64,000 bases of DNA from Candidatus Krumholzibacteriota bacterium. GTDB taxonomy: Bacteria > Krumholzibacteriota > Krumholzibacteriia > JAJRXK01. The stretch lies in NCBI GenBank assembly GCA_029262065.1, contig JAJDAC010000005.1, positions 1-64,000 on the forward strand, read 5' to 3'. This document shows, one piece after another, positions 24,834-34,175 of this stretch (position 1 is the first letter of the stretch; each line of letters opens with the position of its first letter). The position numbers and the translations under genes were made by a program. The notes below the pieces were generated by a model. The model did no database searches and was not told where the DNA came from. It saw only the letters and a list, made by a program, of their open reading frames with translations.

Positions 24834-27800
24834 TCGAATCGTCCTGTCCCTGATTCTCGTCGCGCTCAGCGCGACGTCTGTCTTCGCGGCTGGCCCGCTG
24901 CTGTTGGATGGCGGCACCAACCTGCCGTTTGCCTACGGTCCTGGCGTGGTTCCCATGTACACCGATCTTGGCCCGCTTGGTCCTCTGACCAATGCCGAAG
25001 CCGATGTTCTGGTGGATGTGGCTGCGGCCCAATGGAGCGGAGTAGCCACGGCTACCTTTGCCGCTGCCGTGGTCGGCGACTTTGCCTCGATCGGTCTGCC
25101 CGACGTCAACAATGGTGCCACGGCCAATCTGGTCATCGGTGCGATCAACGGCCCGGGTATCCACGTGATCTACGACTCCACCGAGCAGGTGTTCTTCGAC
25201 ATCTTCGGTATTCCGCTGGGTTCGGGTGTGCTGGGTATTGCCAGCCCCGATTTCGCCACCGGGCTCGTCATCGACGAGAGTTGGATGATCATGGGTGGTG
25301 GCGGCGTGGATCCGGCCGACGCGGCTGGAGCCAGCTTCAATGGTGTGGTGACGCACGAGATGGGTCACTCCATCAACCTGGCTCACGCGCAGTTGAACGG
25401 TGCCACGATCTTCTTCGGCGACGCTACGGGACCGGGCGTTTGCCCGACGCCTTACGCGGGTGCACCGGCCTTCACGCATATGGAGACGATGTATCCGTTC
25501 ATCGATCCTTCGGCGGGTAGTATCGGTATCGATATGACCACCGTGGATCGCCTCGACGACACGTCGTCGCTGTCGGATCTGTATCCGGCCGCGGGTTGGC
25601 CTGGAACGTCGATCACGGGAACGATCTTCCTGTCGGACGGCGTTTCCGAGGTTACCGGTGTAAACGTGATCGCTCGCAACGCGGCCGATCCGTTTGGCGA
25701 TGCCATTTCGCATGTTTCGGGTGACTTCAGCCAGGGCAATCTGGGTCCCGACGGATCCTATGCGTTCAATGGCCTGACGGCTGGCGCCGACTACATCGTG
25801 TACGTCAACGCCATCGAAGCCGGTGGCTTCAGCACCAGTCCGGTAGTGCCGTTCCCCGGCGACGAGGAGTACTACAACAACGCGGAAAGCGCCGATCCTG
25901 GCCTGGACGATCCGTGTGCGGTCGACGCGGTCACCGCGGGTGCGGCTGGCATCAATATCATCTTCAACGACCAGGGTCCGACCCTGCCGCTCGGTGACGA
26001 TGACTTCATTGAAGTGCCCCTGGGCTTCGACTTCGCGTTCTGTGATGGCAACACCTACAGCACCGTATTCGTAGGCTCGAACGGCTTTCTGACCTTCGGC
26101 GCGGGCGACACCGACTTCTCGGAATCACCGGGTGAGTTGGTTTCGGGTCCGCCGCGGATCGCCATGTTCTGGGACGATCTCAGCCCCAACGAGGGTGGAA
26201 CCGTCACGGCCGAGAATACCGGCGCGGAATTCGTGGTTACGTTCTCGAACGTGCCCCAGTTCTTCGCGGGCGACGCGAACAGCTTCACCTGTACGCTGCG
26301 TCCCGACGGTACCTATAGCATCGAGTACCAGGGCGTGAACTCCACCGACGGTATCGTCGGCCGGAGCAACGGTGGCGGCGCCGCCGATCCTGGTAGCATC
26401 GATCTGTCGGGCGAGGCTCAGCCGTTCGGGTTTGGTCAGCAGACCATCTACGAACAGGTGGCCGGTCCGTGGGATCTCGATGGTACGATCACCGAGTGGT
26501 TGGTATGCGAGCAGCTGCCTCCGCCCGTGTTGGCCATCGACCCGGCCGACTTCTGCTTCACCGTCGCGGTGGATGGAAGCGACTCGGGTATCCTGAACAT
26601 CTCGAACCTGGCCACGCCTCCGGCGCGGGATCTCGAGTGGTCGCTCGACGACATTCAGCTTCTGAAGGCTCGTCGTTCGCCCACCAAGCCCTCGGTAATG
26701 CCCGAAGGCATGGATCCCAGCCAGATGATGCGTCAGTGCAAGGGCTGCAAGCACGAGCAGGCCGCCCAGCAGATTCGTCAGGACATGTTTGGCAAGCAGT
26801 TGCCGGTTCTGTCCAAGGCCAACCAGGTGAACGACGGCAGCTTCGAGCTGGGCGCGTTCGGTGGTGCCTGGGTCGAGGCATCGAGCAACTTCGGGACGCC
26901 TCTGTGCGACCTGGGTACCTGCGGTACCGGTACGGGCACGGGTCCGAACACCGGTGACTGGTGGTGCTGGTTCGGTGGTATCTCGATTCCCGAGACCGGT
27001 AGCGTCAGCCAGGCGGTAACCATTCCGACCGGTAACGTCGAGCTGAGCTTCTACCTGGAGCAGATCGTCTGCGATTCGCCGGCGGACTTCATGGAAGTCC
27101 TGATCGACGGCACGCAGGTGTTCGTGAGCAACGGTGGCAGCCCGCTTTGCGGCGTGCTGGGTTACACCCTGCAGACCATCGACCTCGATGCGCTGGGCTA
27201 CGCCGACGGTGGCGTGCACACGCTCGAGTTCCGTTCCGAGACGGTCGCCGCCAACCTGGGTGGATCGAACTTCTTCGTGGATGACGTGGTCATCGACGTA
27301 GTCGTCGGCGATTGCCCCTGGCTGACCGTGGCACCCACTTCGGGTACCACGCCGGCTGGCGGTTCGACTCCGGTGACGCTGAATGTGGATGCCACGGGCC
27401 TGGCCCCCGGTACCTACAACTGCGACATCCAGTTGACCACCAATGATGGTGACGTCACGATTCCGGTGAAGCTGATCGTCGAGGGTGGCAACCAGCCTCC
27501 CGTGGCGAACTGCGTCCCCGTGGTCCAGATCACCAACAACACCAGCTCGGGTCCTTGCGAGGCCAACGTCGATCCTTCACAGGTCGATAACGGCTCGTTC
27601 GATCCCGACGGTGGCCCGGTCACGCTGGAACTGATTCCGGCCGGTCCGTACCCCGGTGGCGCCACTCCGGTGACGCTGAGCGTGACGGACGACGAGGGTG
27701 ACAAGACCACTTGTCAGTCGATCATCGTGGTCGATTGCCCCGTACCGGTTCAGTTGGCTTCGTTCAACATGGATCGCGATGGTTGGGATGCGGTGCTGCG

Positions 27801-28314
27801 CTGGAGCGTGACCCGTACCGACGACCTGGACGGTTTCCATGTGTATCGTCAGGATTCTCCGGAATCGCCTCGCATGCGCCTGACGCAGGCTATCCTGCCC
27901 AAGGCGACTGAGTTCGAGTTTGTAGATGCGATCGCTCCCACGAGCGCGACCACCTACTTCATCGAAGAGGTCAGCATGGGTGGAGCAACCATTTCCCACG
28001 GCCCGTTCATTCTGGGCGAGGGTAAGGGTGGCGCTCCCATGGTGAGCCTGGCTCCGGGTAGCCCCAATCCGTTCCGCGGACAGACCAACATCTCCTACGC
28101 CATGCGTGAGGGACGTCCGGTCCGTCTGGCGGTCTACGACCTGCAGGGACGCCTGGTGTCCACGCTGGTCAACGGCAGCCAGGGTGCGGGCGTATACAAC
28201 GTGAGCTGGAACGGCCGCACCGACAATGGTGCTCCCGTGGCGGCTGGCGTGTACGTCATGCGTCTGCAGGCTGGAGACGATGTGAAGATCCAGAAGGTGA
28301 CGATGACTCGCTGA
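24823..28314 (+). CDS. Secreted matrixin-like zinc metalloprotease with accessory domains and FlgD-like C-terminus
   Basis: 1163 residues from ATG 24823 (GAGGGGG upstream); an ATG 18 nt earlier is possible. Signal peptide SLILVALSATSVFA. The catalytic zinc motif HEMGHSINLAH (about residues 178-188) fits HExxHxxxxxH of the metzincin/matrixin group, with a later Met (HMETMYPF) as possible Met-turn. After it come a carboxypeptidase-regulatory-like domain, a nidogen-like domain (DFAFCDGNTYSTVFVGSNGFLTFG), a choice-of-anchor/MAM-like domain near WVEASSNFGTPLC, a PKD/HYR-like segment, and the C-terminal FlgD-like domain (GSPNPFRGQTNISY ... GVYVMRLQ) ending KVTMTR. Exported protease; substrate unknown. 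Confidence 0.88.
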   Translation: MRTNRIVLSLILVALSATSVFAAGPLLLDGGTNLPFAYGPGVVPMYTDLGPLGPLTNAEADVLVDVAAAQWSGVATATFAAAVVGDFASIGLPDVNNGATANLVIGAINGPGIHVIYDSTEQVFFDIFGIPLGSGVLGIASPDFATGLVIDESWMIMGGGGVDPADAAGASFNGVVTHEMGHSINLAHAQLNGATIFFGDATGPGVCPTPYAGAPAFTHMETMYPFIDPSAGSIGIDMTTVDRLDDTSSLSDLYPAAGWPGTSITGTIFLSDGVSEVTGVNVIARNAADPFGDAISHVSGDFSQGNLGPDGSYAFNGLTAGADYIVYVNAIEAGGFSTSPVVPFPGDEEYYNNAESADPGLDDPCAVDAVTAGAAGINIIFNDQGPTLPLGDDDFIEVPLGFDFAFCDGNTYSTVFVGSNGFLTFGAGDTDFSESPGELVSGPPRIAMFWDDLSPNEGGTVTAENTGAEFVVTFSNVPQFFAGDANSFTCTLRPDGTYSIEYQGVNSTDGIVGRSNGGGAADPGSIDLSGEAQPFGFGQQTIYEQVAGPWDLDGTITEWLVCEQLPPPVLAIDPADFCFTVAVDGSDSGILNISNLATPPARDLEWSLDDIQLLKARRSPTKPSVMPEGMDPSQMMRQCKGCKHEQAAQQIRQDMFGKQLPVLSKANQVNDGSFELGAFGGAWVEASSNFGTPLCDLGTCGTGTGTGPNTGDWWCWFGGISIPETGSVSQAVTIPTGNVELSFYLEQIVCDSPADFMEVLIDGTQVFVSNGGSPLCGVLGYTLQTIDLDALGYADGGVHTLEFRSETVAANLGGSNFFVDDVVIDVVVGDCPWLTVAPTSGTTPAGGSTPVTLNVDATGLAPGTYNCDIQLTTNDGDVTIPVKLIVEGGNQPPVANCVPVVQITNNTSSGPCEANVDPSQVDNGSFDPDGGPVTLELIPAGPYPGGATPVTLSVTDDEGDKTTCQSIIVVDCPVPVQLASFNMDRDGWDAVLRWSVTRTDDLDGFHVYRQDSPESPRMRLTQAILPKATEFEFVDAIAPTSATTYFIEEVSMGGATISHGPFILGEGKGGAPMVSLAPGSPNPFRGQTNISYAMREGRPVRLAVYDLQGRLVSTLVNGSQGAGVYNVSWNGRTDNGAPVAAGVYVMRLQAGDDVKIQKVTMTR

Positions 28315-28333
28315 TGGAGCCACGCCGACTGGT

Positions 28334-28370
28334 GAGAGCAGGCGCCACCTGAGTTTTGGCGCTGGCTCTC
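28334..28370 (+). terminator. Imperfect stem-loop downstream of protease gene
   Basis: GAGAGC and GCGCC on the left pair with GGCGC and GCTCTC on the right, then TTT. It is 20 nt after the stop, upstream of a stronger hairpin. Confidence 0.45.
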
Positions 28371-28385
28371 TTTGATCGAAAAGGG

Positions 28386-28419
28386 ACGGGCCTCGCGGAT
28401 GCGGGGCCCGTTTCTCTTT
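28386..28419 (+). terminator. Rho-independent terminator of the 24192-28314 operon
   Basis: Arms ACGGGCC and GGCCCGT are perfect, extended by a G-T wobble and CGC/GCG around a GGAT loop, followed by TTTCTCTTT. It lies 72 nt after the protease stop. Confidence 0.8.
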
Positions 28420-28504
28420 GGGGGGTGTGCGGTTGGCGGCTAGCTGTCGTTCAAGAAGGTACCAACGCAAACACCGCCGCTTGGCCCCAATCCAGGAGAC
28501 TCCC

Positions 28505-30181
28505 ATGTCAGCCACCCGCAACCTCACCAGTATTCTCGTTCTTTCCCTCGGCCTCGTTCTGGGCCTGGTCGATTCGGCCCAAGCCAGTTGGACGGTCACC
28601 GGAGCCTTCGAGTTCGGCGATTTCACCGATGACCTGGGCGACGCCACCGCCGTGGACGCGGCCGGCAACGTGTATCTGGCGGGTTCCTTCCAGAACACCA
28701 TCAATCTGGGTGGGCTGACCTACACCTCGGCCGGCGGGCTCGACGTGTACGTGGCCAAGTTCGACCCCACCGGCACGCACCTCTGGTCGACGGCCGGCGG
28801 TGGTAGCGACGATGAATACGTGGAGGACATGGTGGTGGACAGCCTGGGCAACGTGATCGTGGTGGGCAGCATGGCGAGCGTCGACGCCACGTTCGGCGGC
28901 GGCACGTTGGTGTCGGCCGGAAGCAACGATGCGTTCATCGTGAAGTACAACGTATTCGGCCTACACAGTTGGTCGAAGAACTACGGTGACACCCTTGCCG
29001 ATCGCGCAACCTCGGTGGACGTCGATGACAATCGGAACATCCTCTTGGGCGGCACGTTTCTCAACACCGTGGATTTCGGCCGCGGCCCCCTCACGTCCAA
29101 TGGCAGCAGCGACATCTTCGTGGTGATTCTGGATCCGGCCGGAAACGAGTTTGGTTCGATCCACTACGGCGGTACCTCGACCGAGAGCGATTGCCAGGTG
29201 GCGTTCGACAGCGTCGGCAATCTCGTGGTGGCCGGATCGTTCCGGGACGTCGCGGACTTCGGTACGGGTCCGCTGACCAGCGCCGGTGAGTACGACATCT
29301 TTTTGGCCAAGTACCAGGCGGGCACGGCCACGCCGCTGTGGTCGCAACGTTCCGGTGGGCCCGAGTTCGATAGTCCCAGCGACATTGCCACGGGCGCGTT
29401 GGGATCGATATTCGTCACGGGATTTTTCAACGACGTCGTCAACTTCGGCGGTGGCGGGCTGGCCAGCGAGGGTGCGGCGGACGCGTTTGTCGCAGCCTAC
29501 GCCGCTGGCGGTGCGCACGTGTGGTCTCGGGCCATGGGCAGCCGAGACGAAGACGCCGCCCTGGGCATCGATGTGGTAGGCGACCGCGTGGTCGTGGCCG
29601 GATACTTCAGTGACGATGCAGACTTCGGACCGTTTGCGCTGACCTCGGCCGGGTACATCGACACCTTCGTCATGGAATTCGGATTCTTCGGCGTGGAGAA
29701 GCAGGTTCTCGGCGGCGGCGGCCTGGGACTCGACCTGGCCTACGACGTGGCCATTGGCGACGATGGCGTTTTTCTCGCGGGTACCTTTGATGGACCGTCG
29801 ACGTTCGATCCGAGGACCTTGAACGGGTTGGGCGGTCTTGATGCGTTCCTTCTCAGGTACGGTAGCGATGCGACCGGCATCGAGATCGTGGGTACACCGG
29901 CGGCAACCGGGTTGCAGATGGCTCCGGCTCGCCCCAATCCCTTCCGCAGCACTACAACGCTGGCGTACGATCGCTCCCGCTCGGGCCACGCGAACTTCGA
30001 GATCTTCGACGTGGCCGGCCGACTGGTCTACCGCGAGTCGCTGATGCTGGAGGCCGGAAGCGGCACGCTGTCCTGGAACGGCAAGGACCTGCGCGGCAAC
30101 CGCGCGGCCATTGGCATGTACTTCGCCCGCCTGTCCGACGGCGTCGAGAGCGTGGAGCAGCGCGTGACGTTGATGCGGTGA
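28505..30181 (+). CDS. Secreted SBBP-type beta-propeller protein with FlgD-like C-terminus
   Basis: 558 residues; ATG 28505 follows CCAGGAGAC. Signal peptide LVLSLGLVLGLVDSAQA. Residues ~30-460 are about nine repeats of the SBBP pattern (VDAAGNVYLAGSF ... GLDVYVAKFDPTGTHLWS), each about 50 residues, forming one or more propellers. The C-terminal FlgD-like domain (ARPNPFRSTTTLAY ... GMYFARLSDG) ends QRVTLMR. It is likely an exported binding or adhesion protein. Own transcription is expected, because a strong terminator precedes it. Confidence 0.87.
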   Translation: MSATRNLTSILVLSLGLVLGLVDSAQASWTVTGAFEFGDFTDDLGDATAVDAAGNVYLAGSFQNTINLGGLTYTSAGGLDVYVAKFDPTGTHLWSTAGGGSDDEYVEDMVVDSLGNVIVVGSMASVDATFGGGTLVSAGSNDAFIVKYNVFGLHSWSKNYGDTLADRATSVDVDDNRNILLGGTFLNTVDFGRGPLTSNGSSDIFVVILDPAGNEFGSIHYGGTSTESDCQVAFDSVGNLVVAGSFRDVADFGTGPLTSAGEYDIFLAKYQAGTATPLWSQRSGGPEFDSPSDIATGALGSIFVTGFFNDVVNFGGGGLASEGAADAFVAAYAAGGAHVWSRAMGSRDEDAALGIDVVGDRVVVAGYFSDDADFGPFALTSAGYIDTFVMEFGFFGVEKQVLGGGGLGLDLAYDVAIGDDGVFLAGTFDGPSTFDPRTLNGLGGLDAFLLRYGSDATGIEIVGTPAATGLQMAPARPNPFRSTTTLAYDRSRSGHANFEIFDVAGRLVYRESLMLEAGSGTLSWNGKDLRGNRAAIGMYFARLSDGVESVEQRVTLMR

Positions 30182-30313
30182 TGAACTTGGTTGGTCGAGC
30201 GGTTGACGCGAGCGCGTCGTGGGGCACTTCGCCGCGCGACGCGTTTCGCTTGCTGACCGGGGCCGCGGACGACTATGCTCCGTATCTGCCCCGACCGGCG
30301 AAAGCGGTAGACC

Positions 30314-31819
30314 ATGGGTTCCTTCCTGACCTCCGAACAACTCGATGCATTCCTGGCCGCCGACGAGCACGCGTATCCGTGGCCGGTGCCCACGCAGATG
30401 GTATCGAACGGTGAGTTCGCGCCGCACCCCCAGACTCCGAAACAGAAGAAACTCGAGCAGCGGTTGGCCGAAGTGGCCGACAAGCTGGCGCGCCGTCGCG
30501 GCGTGGATCGGCGTAGCTTTCTGAAGACCGCGGCCGGCATGGCGGCCACGTTCGCGGTGATGAACGAGTTCTACGGCGGCGTGTACGACGTCCTGGCGCA
30601 GGAGCCCGAGAACGACGCGGTGGCCGCCGAGCGCGCGGCAAAATACGCGCACCAGTTTGTTTTCGACGCCCAATTGCATTTCGTGCGCGAAGACGCCAAG
30701 CCCGAGTCGAACCCGGCGCGCATGGTGGGCCTGCGGCAGTTCGCGGGTGCGTACCTGAATCCTGACCTGCGCAACCACGCGCACCAGGTGGACGACATCA
30801 AGTACCAGAACTTCGTGAAGGAGGTGTACCTGGACTCCGACACCAAGGTGGGCATCCTGAGCGGTGCGCCGGCCGACGAAGGATTCAACTGGTTCCTGTC
30901 GAACGATCAGATGCGCCTGGCGCGTGACTCGGTGAACGAACTGGCCGGGTCGAAGCGGCTGTTGGCGCATGCCGTGATAACACCGGGCCAACCGGGCTGG
31001 TTGGATGAGATCGATCGCGCCATTGAAGAGTTGAAGCCCGACAGTTGGAAGGGCTACACGATGGGCGACCCCAACGGGCCCTCGAAGTACCGTTGGCGTC
31101 TGGACGACGAAGCGTTGGTGTACCCCGCGTTCGAGAAGATGGTGAAGGCGGGCATCAACAAGGTCTGTCTGCACAAGGGACTGGTGCCGCCTGGGGCCGA
31201 GGCGCGCATGCCGGGCATTACCGCGTTCTCCGATGTGAGCGACGTGGGCAAGGCCGCCAAGGACTGGCCGCAGCTGGATTTCATCATCTACCACGCCGGG
31301 TTCAATGTGCTCATGCCCACCGAAGTGGCGGTGACGGCGTTGGAAGAGAAGGGTCGCGTGGAATGGGTAAGCGACCTGGCCGCGATTCCCGAGAAGTTCG
31401 GCGTGAGCAACGTGTTTGCCGAGGTGGGTTCTTCGTTTGGGATCTCCACCATCATGAGTCCCCGCTTCTGCGCGGGGATGATGGGAGTGCTGGTGGAAGG
31501 CTTCGGACACGAGAACGTGTTCTGGGGCACCGACTCGGTGTGGTACGGATCGCCCCAGTGGCAGATTGAAGCGTTCCGGCGCATGGAGCTTCCGCAAGAC
31601 CTGCAGGATAAGTTCGGCTGGAAGCCGTTGGGCGACGCCGATGGCCCGGTGAAGCGGGCGATTCTGGGATTGAACGCAGCTCGTCACTACGGCATGGATG
31701 TGGAGGCGAAGCAGGCGGAGTTCGCCAGCGACAAGATCACTGCGTTTCGCAAAGAGTACAAAGCGGCGGGAGCCGAGCGCAGCAACCTGGCGTACGGATG
31801 GATCGACAAACGTATATAG
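30314..31819 (+). CDS. Tat-exported amidohydrolase (amidohydrolase_2 type)
   Basis: 501 residues. The twin-arginine motif DRRSFLKTAAGMAATFAV lies at about residue 64-81, after a conserved-looking prefix (PVPTQMVSNGEF), so the long N-terminus is probably genuine for this subfamily. The first metal motif reads FDAQLHFV: the usual DxHxH is DxQxH, as I recall for this Tat-dependent group. Later candidate ligands are in IYHAGFN and WGTDSVWYG. The enzyme is predicted to hydrolyse or decarboxylate a small cyclic or carboxylated substrate outside the cytoplasm. The following lipoprotein gene overlaps its 3' end by 22 nt. Confidence 0.85.
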   Translation: MGSFLTSEQLDAFLAADEHAYPWPVPTQMVSNGEFAPHPQTPKQKKLEQRLAEVADKLARRRGVDRRSFLKTAAGMAATFAVMNEFYGGVYDVLAQEPENDAVAAERAAKYAHQFVFDAQLHFVREDAKPESNPARMVGLRQFAGAYLNPDLRNHAHQVDDIKYQNFVKEVYLDSDTKVGILSGAPADEGFNWFLSNDQMRLARDSVNELAGSKRLLAHAVITPGQPGWLDEIDRAIEELKPDSWKGYTMGDPNGPSKYRWRLDDEALVYPAFEKMVKAGINKVCLHKGLVPPGAEARMPGITAFSDVSDVGKAAKDWPQLDFIIYHAGFNVLMPTEVAVTALEEKGRVEWVSDLAAIPEKFGVSNVFAEVGSSFGISTIMSPRFCAGMMGVLVEGFGHENVFWGTDSVWYGSPQWQIEAFRRMELPQDLQDKFGWKPLGDADGPVKRAILGLNAARHYGMDVEAKQAEFASDKITAFRKEYKAAGAERSNLAYGWIDKRI

Positions 31820-33864
31820 CCGCGCGGTTGCGCGCGTGGACCAGATCGCAACAGCCTCCGGTTCAATGGCGGAGCTGGTCGCGAGGTCTCGTCCAGAGGC
31901 GAAGCTCATCGCGACTGGCATGGTCGTTCTGCTTCGCGCTGGCCTGCGTGGTCGTTGCATGTGGGGCCCCGCCTTCTCAGGAAACACCAAACTTCAGGGT
32001 TGATAAGCCCGCGAACGAGCCGAGTTCGCCTCCCGAGGCTCCCTCGCCACCCGAGGTCGCCGTGCCACCCGAGGCCGTGCCACCCGAGGCAGTGCCACCC
32101 GAGGCAGTGCCTCCCGAGGGCGCGGCGCCGCGAGTGGGGCGTGCGACGATCGAAGTGGGCAGCGTTACCTGCCGCACCGAGGAGTGGACGCGGTACGTGC
32201 CCGACGCGGGGACGTCGTGGCCCGATCTGGAGATCACCTGGTCGCGTCGGTGCGACAGCCTGGACAAGGCGGTCCTGTCGCCGAAGGCGCTCGATGCGTT
32301 GGCGGCCGATCTGACCAATCCCGGTCGCGGGCGCAACGTGTACGGGTTGCGGAATTCTGCTTTTGGAATGCTCATAGACTTCTTCCATCGTGCGGATGCT
32401 TCGGAGCCTGTGTTCGGCGACCCACGCTTTCGCCGCAACGGCGTGAATTTCCAACTGCATTCGGCCATGAACCGCACCGAGGGCGACAGCGCTTCGCGCG
32501 GACACTTCGATCTGTTCCTTACGCATCCCGACGACGGTGGTCGGTGCGTGGGCACCGTGGGCATACCGCGCGGCACGGCCAACCAGGTGGCTGACGAAGG
32601 CGAAGTGGAGTTCCGGGCCAACTCGGTGCGTATGTGTATGGGCAACAAGGCGTCGCCCAACTGGCACGCGGCCGGCGGCGGGCGCTTCGCTACCATTTGT
32701 CATGAAATGCAGCACTCGTTGGAATCGTCCATGCGACGGTCCGGCACGCGCGTGGTCGACGGTTGGGCCGACGAATGGACCAGCAAGATCGCCGAGTACA
32801 TTCTGGATATCCCGCCGCCCGTGGATGAATTCGACTATCAGACCAGCTACGGAGCCACGCACTACCGGCGCGGCGACCCGTTCGCGCCGGTGGGTGACGT
32901 GCGGGGCGTGTGGTTGTACCCGAACTGGTTTCTTTGGGGCGGGTACTTGATCGACAACTTCCGCAACGGCACGCCCAGCGACTACACCGACGACCTGGTG
33001 TTTCGGCTGCTGACCGACGATCACCAGGACGGTAGGAGCTACGTGGACTTCTGGGGGTTGGCGCGATCGTTGGAACACGCGGACTACGATCGGTTGCCGT
33101 GGTTGAAGGTGGACGCCGGCGGTGGTTCGATAGGTGTCGGTTCGGGTGATGCCGCTGGTGGCCGTGCGGCTCAGGTCGCCGGCGCCGTGTCGGTGGGCGA
33201 CGAGCGGATCAAGCGCATCTTCGCCGACGCGGGCACTGCCATCTATGCCAACGCTTCGCACATCGACCACGGGCAGTATGCGTTTCGCGAGGGCTTCCGG
33301 CCTACCGATCATACGTCGATCTTCCGGAGTTGGATCAAAGGAGGGAATGCGCAGACCATTCCTCCGCTGCATCGTGTGGATTCGGCGGGGTTGGTTACCG
33401 TGAAGGGTCCGTATGAGCAGGACGACGGTACATCGTTTCACACCGCGCTGTACCCGTGGTCGCATGACTATGTATTGTTCGTGGCCGACAGGTCGCGGCC
33501 GGCAGGGGACCTTACGGTGAAGGTGATGCCCGATACCACCGGCGCGCTGGGTCCCGGCGAGGGCTACAGGTTGGACCTGCGGGCGCACCTGGTTACATAC
33601 GATGTGGCCGACGCGGATAGTCTTTGGTACCGCGGCGACAACGTGGTGAGCATCGAAGAGCTGGATGTGAGGCGCGACGTATCCGGCGCCGCGGTCATCG
33701 ACGCGAAAGTGGCCGACTTCGGCGGGCGCGTGCGCAGTGCCGCGTTGGTGTTGTCCATGTGCGAGTACGAGCCGGTGCAACGACCGACGCACCGGGGGCG
33801 GGTGTTCGTGGACAAGGGTAAGCTGCCGCGATGGGCGTATCACTACAGCTACGAGTTGCGGTGA
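31798..33864 (+). CDS. Zincin-like lipoprotein with PPEAV repeats
   Basis: Up to 688 residues; the start is uncertain, and ATG 31798 overlaps the amidohydrolase end. A hydrophobic stretch ends in the lipobox VVAC|GAPP (about residue 55), so it is a lipoprotein. A repeated VPPEA linker follows (15-bp repeats). The catalytic-looking motif is TICHEMQHSLESS (HExxH) near residue 300, followed by DGWADEW, which may give the third ligand. The C-terminal ~200 residues are beta-rich. I do not recognise the exact peptidase family. A remnant of a second copy of its 3' end lies at 40052-40147, with 26 of 32 residues identical. Confidence 0.8.
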   Translation: MDRQTYIAARLRAWTRSQQPPVQWRSWSRGLVQRRSSSRLAWSFCFALACVVVACGAPPSQETPNFRVDKPANEPSSPPEAPSPPEVAVPPEAVPPEAVPPEAVPPEGAAPRVGRATIEVGSVTCRTEEWTRYVPDAGTSWPDLEITWSRRCDSLDKAVLSPKALDALAADLTNPGRGRNVYGLRNSAFGMLIDFFHRADASEPVFGDPRFRRNGVNFQLHSAMNRTEGDSASRGHFDLFLTHPDDGGRCVGTVGIPRGTANQVADEGEVEFRANSVRMCMGNKASPNWHAAGGGRFATICHEMQHSLESSMRRSGTRVVDGWADEWTSKIAEYILDIPPPVDEFDYQTSYGATHYRRGDPFAPVGDVRGVWLYPNWFLWGGYLIDNFRNGTPSDYTDDLVFRLLTDDHQDGRSYVDFWGLARSLEHADYDRLPWLKVDAGGGSIGVGSGDAAGGRAAQVAGAVSVGDERIKRIFADAGTAIYANASHIDHGQYAFREGFRPTDHTSIFRSWIKGGNAQTIPPLHRVDSAGLVTVKGPYEQDDGTSFHTALYPWSHDYVLFVADRSRPAGDLTVKVMPDTTGALGPGEGYRLDLRAHLVTYDVADADSLWYRGDNVVSIEELDVRRDVSGAAVIDAKVADFGGRVRSAALVLSMCEYEPVQRPTHRGRVFVDKGKLPRWAYHYSYELR
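32046..32121 (+). repeat. 15-bp tandem repeat encoding VPPEA
   Basis: Units GTGCCACCCGAGGCN at 32062, 32077 and 32092, plus a diverged unit at 32107 and a partial one before 32062, encode the Pro/Glu spacer after the lipobox. Confidence 0.85.
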
Positions 33865-34175
33865 GCGAACTGAGGTTGGATGGACGCTCGGGGTTGACGG
33901 GGATCTACATACTGGTTGGACGTTTGCAGTTGGCGGAGATGGAGAGACGCGTATTGGATGGACGCTCGTAGTCGCGTGACGGAGGAGCGCGACTGAAAGA
34001 ACTGCAAACGCGAACATCGTGCGATCCACAACTGGGAGGCTGGGGATGCTTCGATGAGGAGAGTGTAGCAAACACTTGTTTGGTACGCAAGTGTGTCGCA
34101 CGCACGCGTCTCACCCCAGTCTGCCGGCAACTCGTTGCGAACCCAGACTTCTCGTCCGCCAGGCAGCGGTGTTGG
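33865..34175. other. Gap between convergent genes with repeats
   Basis: 311 nt with no convincing gene. It holds two copies of TTGGATGGACGCTCG (33876 and 33954) and the nested inverted repeats at 33921-34010. Nothing recognised in the last ~160 nt. Confidence 0.45.
33921..34010. other. Nested inverted repeats downstream of the zincin lipoprotein
   Basis: Outer arms CGTTTGCAGTT (33921-33931) and AACTGCAAACG (34000-34010) are perfect 11-bp complements. An inner hairpin has arms AGTCGCG (33970-33976) and CGCGACT (33988-33994) with an 11-nt loop. No T-run follows. Confidence 0.5.

Noticed and set aside
28961-31990. Minus-strand open frame of about 1000 codons opposite the SBBP and amidohydrolase genes
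   Set aside because: It runs antisense to two genes with clear domains, is rich in His/Arg/Gly as expected for an antisense frame in GC-rich DNA, and shows no domain or ribosome site.
31906-34101. Minus-strand open frame of about 730 codons opposite the zincin lipoprotein
   Set aside because: It is antisense to a gene with lipobox and HExxH motif; its composition is typical of mirror frames.
33865-34175. CRISPR-like spacing of the repeats in this gap
   Set aside because: Only two copies of the 15-nt repeat exist, spacing does not recur and no cas gene is present.
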